This document shows positions 42,764 through 49,416 of a DNA stretch of 53,854 nt, piece by piece. Under the pieces are notes generated by a model. The model was given only the letters and a program-made list of their open reading frames with translations, was not told the origin of the DNA and made no database searches. Made by a program: the position numbers and the translations under genes. Numbering within the stretch: the first letter of the stretch is position 1; each line of letters starts with the position of its first letter. This stretch comes from Bacillota bacterium (GTDB lineage: Bacteria > Bacillota > SHA-98 > Ch115 > JABLXJ01), in NCBI GenBank assembly GCA_012839815.1, contig DUMQ01000001.1:1-53854 (forward strand), written 5' to 3'.

Positions 42764-42852
42764 CAGGAAGACCGGCGGGACCCGTCGATTGGCTTGGAGC
42801 CGTACAGGAGATAGGAGATCACGGGCAGGACGGGCATCCCGTGGTCTTCCTG
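42764..42852 (+). repeat. Inverted repeat in the gap between SPOCS genes 1 and 2
   Basis: CAGGAAGACC (42764-42773) and GGTCTTCCTG (42843-42852) pair perfectly over 10 bp and enclose about 70 bases that hold a smaller ACGGG/CCCGT hairpin. TGTATGAATTTTTGG follows, so the structure may end transcription of the first SPOCS gene. Between 42860 and 42942 the sequence is AT-rich with repeated GAATTATG and no identified promoter. Confidence 0.5.
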
Positions 42853-42942
42853 TGTATGAATTTTTGGTGTGAATTATGAATCTATGAATTATGGATTTGG
42901 GCCTTCTGATATTCAGTAAAAGGAAAAGGAGGGAAAGGTGAA

Positions 42943-44367
42943 ATGGTTCTCAAGAAGGAACGGCTGAAGGTGTTTGAGGTGGTCAACGAGAACACTGTAA
43001 GGGCCGTCGTGAGGGGCGTCCAGGGCGTTCCCCAGGGGAAGCCCAACATCGAAAAGGTTCTCGGGATCGTGAATGTAACCGTCTCAGCCACCGGGACAGC
43101 CATTCCCAATAAGGTTATTATTCAGGGGACCGTGACGACCCAAACCCTGTACGTTGCAGCCATGCCCGACCAGCCTGTCCATCACATGCATCACACGCTG
43201 ACCTTCCTCCAGTATGTTGATGTCCCGGGCGCCGCTCCCGGCATGAACGTATTCATACGGTCGAGGGTGGACTATTCCAATGTTATCATGCGCTCCCCTG
43301 ATACTGTTGAAATAGAGGTTATAATCGAGTTCTTCGTCAAGGTGACCCAGCTGGTGGAGCTCGATGTTGTAACTGACGTCCAGTTCAAGAGCATACCGGC
43401 AAGGGTCAAGAAAGAACTTGTAAAGGTCGAAGAGGTTCTCGGGGAGAATGTAGCCCAGGTAAACCTGAGGGATACCCTGACGATCCCTCCCGAGAAACCG
43501 CCGGCTCTGAAGATCCTCAATATAGTAGGGTGGGAGGTAGCCTTCACCGAGGTCCGGGTCATCCCGGATAGGGTGGTGGTCCAGGGGACTTTGACTACCC
43601 AGATTATATATGTCGCGGAGACGCCTACAGGAGACCAGCCGGTACATCATGCGCATCTCACGACGAGCTTCTTTACATACGTGGAGATCCCCGGGGCTCG
43701 TCCGGGTATGATGGTCGAGGTCACGCCATCGGTGGAGTTCGCCCAGGCTCGATTGATAACCGGCACCACCGTTCTCCAGGAGGTCATACTCAAGCTTTCG
43801 GCGAGGGTTACGGAAATGGTCCAGATGCGGGTTGTGACTGACGTCCGCTCCGACAAGATACCGATTAAGCTCGCGACTCACCTGGTCAAGATGAGCGAGG
43901 TCGTAAATGAGGCTACGAAACAGATAAATTTGAGGCGCCAGGTGACTGTACCCGCCGTCAAGCCGCCCGTCGGGAAGCTTCTCGGTATATTTGATACGAA
44001 GGTCGAGATCACGAGCGCCGAGATCCTTGATGGCAAGGTTGTAATTCAGGGTAGGGTGACGGTCCAGACCGTCTATGTGGCCGCGCTGCCGGACCAGCCT
44101 GTACATGAAGTCCAAAGCGTCATAGAGTTCACAGATTTCATCGATGTCCCGGGCGCGCTGCCCGGTATGGAGGTCCAGGTCCGGCCTCAGGTTGAATTCT
44201 CCAACGTCCAGATGGTCCCCATGCCCGAGCTCCCATATGGGGGCACAACACAGCTTCTAATCGATGTAGTCCTCGAGGTCTTTGTTAAGGTGACCAAGAT
44301 GGTGCAAATAAATGTCGTAACCAATGTTACCACACCACCGGACTGGCGCGACTGGGAGCCAGCCTAA
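42943..44367 (+). CDS. SPOCS-domain protein without LysM, paralogue 2
   Basis: Three SPOCS modules (about 1-140, 148-290, 305-460), with the motif P-D-Q-P-V-H-H-M-H-H and VDVPGAAPGMNVF in the first, TGDQPVHHAHLTTSFFTYVE in the second and ALPDQPVHEVQSVIEFTDFI in the third. It has no LysM, unlike both neighbours: it stops after VTNVTTPPDWRDWEPA with a TAA that belongs to dispersed repeat copy 3. GGAAAAGGAGGGAAAGG precedes ATG 42943. Likely a spore-coat/envelope component of the mother cell, by family. Confidence 0.85.
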   Translation: MVLKKERLKVFEVVNENTVRAVVRGVQGVPQGKPNIEKVLGIVNVTVSATGTAIPNKVIIQGTVTTQTLYVAAMPDQPVHHMHHTLTFLQYVDVPGAAPGMNVFIRSRVDYSNVIMRSPDTVEIEVIIEFFVKVTQLVELDVVTDVQFKSIPARVKKELVKVEEVLGENVAQVNLRDTLTIPPEKPPALKILNIVGWEVAFTEVRVIPDRVVVQGTLTTQIIYVAETPTGDQPVHHAHLTTSFFTYVEIPGARPGMMVEVTPSVEFAQARLITGTTVLQEVILKLSARVTEMVQMRVVTDVRSDKIPIKLATHLVKMSEVVNEATKQINLRRQVTVPAVKPPVGKLLGIFDTKVEITSAEILDGKVVIQGRVTVQTVYVAALPDQPVHEVQSVIEFTDFIDVPGALPGMEVQVRPQVEFSNVQMVPMPELPYGGTTQLLIDVVLEVFVKVTKMVQINVVTNVTTPPDWRDWEPA

Positions 44368-44445
44368 GTTAGTGCGCAAAAATCCCTGCCCTTTTTGGCA
44401 CTTGCATAGGGTGTCTCGCATCTCTACGCCCGGTGGACGCGGCTA
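44363..44445 (+). repeat. Dispersed intergenic repeat, copy 3
   Basis: CCTAAGTTAGTGCGCAAAAA ... GGCACTTGCATAGGGTGTCT, CGCATCTCTACGCCCGGTGG, ACGCGGC. It matches copy 1 over its full length and copy 2 over the core and the GC-rich right half. Its fifth base group (CCTAAG) gives the TAA stop of the second SPOCS gene. Confidence 0.85.
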
Positions 44446-44465
44446 GTCGAGCAGGCCGCTCCGGT

Positions 44466-44593
44466 AAATGATAAATCGCCGCAAATGATAAATCGCCGCC
44501 GGACGGCGAAACGGCACGCACGGGCACAGCGAGACGGGAACGGAGAGCCGCTACGCAAAGAGAGCCGCTAAGTAAGGAGAGCCGCTACGTAAA
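44466..44593 (+). repeat. Two sets of 17-bp tandem repeats before SPOCS gene 3
   Basis: AAATGATAAATCGCCGC is repeated exactly at 44466-44482 and 44483-44499. A second, unrelated 17-base unit is repeated three times: GAGAGCCGCTACGCAAA (44543), GAGAGCCGCTAAGTAAG (44560), GAGAGCCGCTACGTAAA (44577). No spacers lie between the units, so this is not a CRISPR. With repeat copy 3 and the following terminator they fill the 418-base gap 44368-44785; no gene was seen in it. Confidence 0.88.
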
Positions 44594-44599
44594 CCAGGA

Positions 44600-44665
44600 G
44601 GGCGACAGGCCATGCTGAATATGGCGGGCTGTCGCCCATTTATTGCCTATTTATTTGGCCTGTTT
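44600..44665 (+). terminator. Rho-independent terminator between SPOCS genes 2 and 3
   Basis: GGGCGACAG-GCCAT (44600-44613) pairs with ATGGC (44621-44625) and CTGTCGCCC (44629-44637) with a three-G bulge, followed by ATTTATTGCCTATTTATTTG. A 9+5 bp stem with a U-rich tail. Confidence 0.8.
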
Positions 44666-44785
44666 GCTTTAATCCAGGAGCATGTAATTTTTACCATCCT
44701 GACGCGCGAGGTGGGGAAATACTTTCCACCCGATGTGTTTGATTTAGTCTGATTTGAAGTTTGAAGCTTGAAAGGAGGGAGAGGG

Positions 44786-46357
44786 ATGACGACCAGCATC
44801 TCGGATTTTAGGAAAAAGCGAGTGAAGACGGAGTTTGTCGTTGCGGAGGTATCATCCAGCACAGTCGTTCGCGAGACGCTCACGGTGCCGGCTGGTAAGC
44901 CCGACGTGGCCTCGGTCCTGAGCGCCCGGGAGGAACCCGTAATCACCCGGGTTACGATAATACCCGGGACAGTTATAATCGAGGGCACACTCACCATTAA
45001 TATTATGTATGTCGCGGCGGTGCCTTCACAACCTGTTCACTTCTTTGAGGCCACAGTTCCCTTCACCCATTTTGTTAATATACCGGGGGTATACCCCGGA
45101 ATGATAGCAGAGGTCTTCGTCACGGCGCAGTTCGGCAGCTATACCGTGGTCAACCCGAGAACGGTTGAGGCTAACGTTATACTGGAGTTCAGGGTGCGCG
45201 TGATTAGGGAGGAGATTATCGAGGTCGTGGTCGAGCTCCCTGTTGAGGTGATTCCTGTTCCCGCCCCGCCGGTCGAGCGCAGGAGGATCACGCTGGAGGA
45301 GGCTATTCTGCAGGGGGAGGCGGAGACGGTTGCCACGGGTAACATAGCCATACCTGCGGGGAGCCCGTCTGCTGCAAGCGTCATTCATGTCGATGGGGTT
45401 TCCAGGGTTGTGGATGTGGATGTGATCCACGGAAAGGTTATTGTGGACGGCCGTATCGATGTTCAGGTGCTTTATGTGGCCGCCCTGCCGCAGCAGCCGG
45501 TCTTTGCCGTAGACGGCTCCATCGACTTCAGCGGTTTCATAAGCTTACCCGGCGTGGATCCCGGGATGTTTGCATTTGTGATCTCCCAGGTGGAGGATAT
45601 CAGGGCCGAGGTTGTGGATCCACGCAGGATAAGAGTCCGCGCCATCGTCAAGTTAAAGGCGATCGTCACTTTCCGTAAGGAATTGGAGTTCATATCCAGG
45701 ATAGAGGTTCCAACTCCCCCGCCGCTCATCACAAGGGAATTTCTCGCCGAAGAGATCGTGGGGCAGGCCGAGCAGACATCAGTGGTTAAAGCCACGGTGG
45801 GCGTGCCGCCGGGTAACCCCAGCATATCCCGGGTCATCACGGTTACGGCCAGAGCCAAGGTCAAGGAGGTCGAGGTTATCCAGGACAAGGTCATAGTCGA
45901 CGGCATATTGCATATTACAGTGCTCTACGTTGGGGCCCTGCCTGACCAGCCGGTTTTCGCGGCTCAAGATACAATATCATTTCTGACCTTTGTACAGATC
46001 CCGGGGGCCATGCCGGGGATGCTCGCGGTGGCGGATGTCGATGTGCAGAAGGCCACGGCTGAGCCCATAGGGCCGAGGGCTTTTGATGTCCGCGTCGTCT
46101 TAAAGACCTGGACGATCGTGACCGAGATCAGAACCATCCCTATCGTGGTCAGGGAGCGGGAGGTTGAGGCCGTTCAGCCAGGCGTGGCGCTGGCGCCGCC
46201 GGTGGCGGGGAGGGTGCACGTAGTGAAGCCCGGAGAGAGCCTGTGGATGATAGCGCAGACTTACGGGGTTTCGGTCGAGGCGATTGTGCGGCTCAACAAT
46301 ATCAGGGACCCGGAGCGGATCGAGGTCGGGGAGGCCATCACGATACCGGGGGCTTGA
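44786..46357 (+). CDS. SPOCS-domain protein with C-terminal LysM (SipL-like), paralogue 3
   Basis: Three SPOCS modules (about 10-150, 175-310, 325-455) with VPSQPVHFFEATVPFTHFVN, LPQQPVFAVDGSIDFSGFIS and LPDQPVFAAQDTISFLTFVQ as the equivalent strands, then LysM at about 475-522 (VHVVKPGESLWMIAQTYGVS, then VRLNNIRDPERIEVGEAITI). Pro/Val-rich linkers (VEVIPVPAPPVE) separate the modules. ATG 44786 follows GAAAGGAGGGAGAGGG; an upstream in-frame TTG at 44768 is part of that leader. 523 residues. A perfect CCGGGGGC/GCCCCCGG hairpin (46346-46366) spans the stop codon but has no T-run. Confidence 0.88.
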   Translation: MTTSISDFRKKRVKTEFVVAEVSSSTVVRETLTVPAGKPDVASVLSAREEPVITRVTIIPGTVIIEGTLTINIMYVAAVPSQPVHFFEATVPFTHFVNIPGVYPGMIAEVFVTAQFGSYTVVNPRTVEANVILEFRVRVIREEIIEVVVELPVEVIPVPAPPVERRRITLEEAILQGEAETVATGNIAIPAGSPSAASVIHVDGVSRVVDVDVIHGKVIVDGRIDVQVLYVAALPQQPVFAVDGSIDFSGFISLPGVDPGMFAFVISQVEDIRAEVVDPRRIRVRAIVKLKAIVTFRKELEFISRIEVPTPPPLITREFLAEEIVGQAEQTSVVKATVGVPPGNPSISRVITVTARAKVKEVEVIQDKVIVDGILHITVLYVGALPDQPVFAAQDTISFLTFVQIPGAMPGMLAVADVDVQKATAEPIGPRAFDVRVVLKTWTIVTEIRTIPIVVREREVEAVQPGVALAPPVAGRVHVVKPGESLWMIAQTYGVSVEAIVRLNNIRDPERIEVGEAITIPGA

Positions 46358-46528
46358 GGCCCCCGGGCGCTGGCCATCCCACTAAATCACCCCACGAATC
46401 ACTCGAATGGGCGATTGTGAAGCATACCTGCCCGGTGCTACACTGTAGGTGCCAAGACTTCAACATCGTGCCGCGGTCGCATCACCGTCAAGCGGACAAG
46501 CTGTATCCTCATGTAGGGGTGAGAAGGG

Positions 46529-47998
46529 TTGCAGGGGAGGAAGGTAGTTTTTCTCTTAACCGGGCTCCTGGTCGCAATCGCAATGCTGTCTTTGTTATCC
46601 AGGGGATTGGAGTCGAGGGCTCAGGTTACCCCGGTTGAGACGCGCGAGGTAACCAGGCGCGACTTGGTCGCGACGATAACGGCGAGCGGTATCGTAAAGT
46701 CGGCAGTCAGGGGCGAGATCCGGTCTGAGCTGGACGGGAGGGTGGCACGGGTTAATGTGCGAGAAGGAGAGACGGTGTTCCCCGGCCAGGTTATTCTTGA
46801 GCTCGACCGGGCGGAACTAGCTCTCGAGTATGACAGGGTCAATGCCGACCTTGCGGCGGCGGAGGCAGATTTAGCTCATCTGGGGAGTATGAGGGCGGAC
46901 TCGGGTCAGGACTTGGAAATTCTTCAGGCGCAGGCTAGGCTCGCGCTTGCCCGCACCAGGTTTGAAGATGTCTCCCGCGGCCCGGCGGAGGTAGATGCGG
47001 TCCGGGCCGAAAGCGCGCTTGACCAGGCGGAGATGGCCTTGAGGGAAGCGGAGAGGGACGCAGCCTTGATGAAGGAATTGTATGAGGCGGGCGCGGTCCC
47101 CCGGGACACCATGGATGAAGCGGTGGCGCGGTTCGAGACATGCCGGTTGCAATATGAGGTTGCAAAGAAGGAACGCGAGGCCATAGCCAATGCCCCCCGG
47201 AGGGCCGACGTTGATGCGGCCCTGGCGCAGCTTAGAGAGGCTGAGGCCGGTTTAGCCCTCGCTGAGGCGCAAGCTCGATCCCGCGAGGCGGCGGAACGGG
47301 CTGCCGAGGAGCGGGTCGCCCATATCAAGGCGCATTTGAAGCTTCTCGAGAAGCAGCTGAGCGCTACAAGGCTGAAGGCACCCGTAGGAGGAATCCTGGC
47401 TTCTCTCATCATATCGCCGGGAGATCTCGCCAGCGCAGGGGCACTTGTAGGAGAGGTTATAGACCCCGGCCGGCTCCTTGTCGAGGCGGCCGTGGATGAG
47501 GTAGATGCGGGCCATATCAGGGTGGGGCAAAGGGTAAAGGTCAGTTCCGATGCATGCCCGGGGCAGGAGTTTGATGGGGTGGTCACGTATGTGGCGCCTT
47601 GCGCCATACCTGAACGAGGGGTTTCCAGGTTTAACGTCAGGGTCGCTCTGGATAAAACTCACGCGGGCCCGACCGGCGGGGCCCTCAGGCCGGGGATGTC
47701 AGCGGACGTTGAGATAATCACGGCACGCAGGTCCGGTGTCCTGGCGGTCCCAGCCCAGGCGGTCGCTATGCGGGGAGGGCGGAAGGTTGTCCTTATTGCG
47801 GCCGGTGGCAAGGTTAAGGAAGTCCCCGTGGCGTGCGGGCTTGAAACCCTCACAGATATCGAGGTTGCAGGGAATTTACAGGCCGGCGATGAGGTAATCG
47901 TTGGGCCATACGAGGTCTTGGAGACTTTGAGTGACGGGGATGCTGTCTCGGTCAAGCGGGATAACCCCAGGCATTTTATAGAGTTCAAAGTGGAGTAG
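46529..47998 (+). CDS. HlyD/MacA-type periplasmic-adaptor-like subunit of an ABC exporter
   Basis: An N-terminal anchor (VVFLLTGLLVAIAMLSLL) leads to a biotinyl-lipoyl half (GEIRSELDGRVARVNVREGE-TVFPGQVILELDRAEL), a long helical hairpin of about 190 residues (95-290, Ala/Glu/Arg-rich), the second lipoyl half (LKAPVGGILASLIISPGDLA) and beta-barrel and membrane-proximal domains ending near 480. This is the membrane-fusion family; in Gram-positives such proteins (YknX type) work with MacB-like permeases. Start is TTG 46529 after GGGGTGAGAAGG. The permease follows after 75 bases. Confidence 0.88.
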   Translation: MQGRKVVFLLTGLLVAIAMLSLLSRGLESRAQVTPVETREVTRRDLVATITASGIVKSAVRGEIRSELDGRVARVNVREGETVFPGQVILELDRAELALEYDRVNADLAAAEADLAHLGSMRADSGQDLEILQAQARLALARTRFEDVSRGPAEVDAVRAESALDQAEMALREAERDAALMKELYEAGAVPRDTMDEAVARFETCRLQYEVAKKEREAIANAPRRADVDAALAQLREAEAGLALAEAQARSREAAERAAEERVAHIKAHLKLLEKQLSATRLKAPVGGILASLIISPGDLASAGALVGEVIDPGRLLVEAAVDEVDAGHIRVGQRVKVSSDACPGQEFDGVVTYVAPCAIPERGVSRFNVRVALDKTHAGPTGGALRPGMSADVEIITARRSGVLAVPAQAVAMRGGRKVVLIAAGGKVKEVPVACGLETLTDIEVAGNLQAGDEVIVGPYEVLETLSDGDAVSVKRDNPRHFIEFKVE

Positions 47999-48073
47999 AC
48001 CCGCATGCATCTGGGGCGGTGGCTCCGAATGCTCTGATGCAGCGCCGCAGGGAATGAGAGAGGAGTTCAATAT

Positions 48074-49276
48074 ATGGGCTTCACGGAGTGCTTAAGCCTG
48101 GCATTGTCCAGCATTAAGACGAATAAGATGAGGTCTGGCCTTACCCTCCTGGGCATCGTAATCGGCGTCGCTTCCGTGATCGTAATGATATCTATTGGCG
48201 AGGGCGCGCGGCAGGAGGTTTCGGGGGAGTGGGGCGATCTCGGGTCCAACCTGATTCTGATTCAACCGGATTATCTTGACGCTGACGTAAAGCGAGGAGA
48301 TTTCAAACCCCTGAGGCTGGAGGACGCGGATGCCATCGGGGAGCTATGCTCGCTTGTAGCTCGCGTAGCACCGGAGGCGATAAACCGGGGCCTGGCGAGG
48401 TATGGAAGCAGGCACGAGGAGGTTACTACCATATATACTACGAGCGATTTCGCCAGGGTTGGCGGTGTTAGCTTGAAGACCGGGCGCTTCTTAAATGAAC
48501 TCGACATTATTAGACGGCGCCGGGTAGTGGTGCTGAGTTCGCGTGTCAGAGAGAGGCTGTTTCCCGGTGGAAACCCGCTGGGGAGGAAAGTCAAGCTAAA
48601 CGGGCAGGGGTTTACCGCAATTGGCATCGCGGACGAGGTCAATAAGGGCGTTACCTTTACCGGTGATAGCACCCAGGATATGCTGGTCTACCTGCCTATT
48701 TCCCTGGCAGACCGTATGATCGGGTCAAGCGCTGTTTCGGTGATCCTCGCCCAGTCTACCGGGGCTGACGTTATTGACCAGGCCTGTGAGCAGATAGAGG
48801 CGGTCTTGAGGCGGCGATATGGTGCGTCCTTTAAATATAAGGTACAGAACCTCGAGGCCATGGTAAGGGCTGCACGGGCCACGATGTCCATATTTACGGC
48901 GATTTTGGGAGGGATTGGAGGCATATCTCTCCTGGTTGGCGGGGTTGGGGTTATGAATATAATGCTCGCCACGGTAAGCGAAAGGACTCGGGAGATAGGG
49001 ATACGTAAAGCAATAGGGGCGAGAAGGCGGGACATACTTCGTCAATTTATTGTCGAAGCAGCGGTGATGTGTACTACCGGCGGTGTGGTCGGGATAATCC
49101 TCGGGAGTGCCGCAGCGCGCGCCATTGCAGGCATTGCCGGATGGCCGGCGCTTGTATCCCCCTGGTCGGTTGGTGTTGCGCTATTCGCCTCATCGCTGGT
49201 TGGACTGGCATCCGGGACATATCCAGCCTGGCGGGCGGCCAGGCTCAGGCCTGTGGAGGCGCTGAGATATGATTGA
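48074..49276 (+). CDS. MacB/FtsX-type ABC transporter permease
   Basis: The first membrane segment (MRSGLTLLGIVIGVASVIVM) is followed by a MacB periplasmic-core-like domain (about 45-250; GRFLNELDIIRRRRVVVLSS; GRKVKLNGQGFTAIGIADEV) and the FtsX domain with three segments (about 275-395), including VMNIMLATVSERTREIGIRK-AIGARRRDILRQFIVEA. It forms an exporter or mechanotransmission complex with the adaptor upstream. The usual ATP-binding subunit (YknY/LolD-like) is not in the window; 47999-48073 holds only the ribosome binding site. ATG 48074. Confidence 0.9.
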   Translation: MGFTECLSLALSSIKTNKMRSGLTLLGIVIGVASVIVMISIGEGARQEVSGEWGDLGSNLILIQPDYLDADVKRGDFKPLRLEDADAIGELCSLVARVAPEAINRGLARYGSRHEEVTTIYTTSDFARVGGVSLKTGRFLNELDIIRRRRVVVLSSRVRERLFPGGNPLGRKVKLNGQGFTAIGIADEVNKGVTFTGDSTQDMLVYLPISLADRMIGSSAVSVILAQSTGADVIDQACEQIEAVLRRRYGASFKYKVQNLEAMVRAARATMSIFTAILGGIGGISLLVGGVGVMNIMLATVSERTREIGIRKAIGARRRDILRQFIVEAAVMCTTGGVVGIILGSAAARAIAGIAGWPALVSPWSVGVALFASSLVGLASGTYPAWRAARLRPVEALRYD

Positions 49277-49380
49277 TAGCATATACGATCTATAGCGTCT
49301 TTTCGCGTTTTTTCTGTTCGCCTGTCAGCTGATTTCCAGGCGGGCTCTACAAAAAGCAACAAGTTCCTTCCATGCCTCCA

Positions 49381-49389
49381 TGCTATAAT
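49381..49389 (+). promoter_or_regulatory. Extended -10 promoter element before spoIIE
   Basis: TGCTATAAT is an extended -10 element (TGn plus TATAAT). No good -35 lies 17 bases upstream, which suits an activator-dependent promoter; B. subtilis spoIIE needs Spo0A~P. TTCGCCT at 49317 is one base from the Spo0A core TTCGnCA but is far away. Transcription would begin near 49396. Confidence 0.55.
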
Positions 49390-49416
49390 ACCAGGGAAAG
49401 GTTGGAGGCAGGGGGA

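Noticed and set aside
44466-44593. Short repeats that could suggest a CRISPR array
   Set aside because: Units are directly adjacent with no spacers, two unrelated units are involved, and no cas gene is near.
46346-46366. CCGGGGGC/GCCCCCGG hairpin at the end of SPOCS gene 3 as a terminator
   Set aside because: The stem is perfect but no T-run follows, so it is mentioned with the gene and not listed as a terminator.
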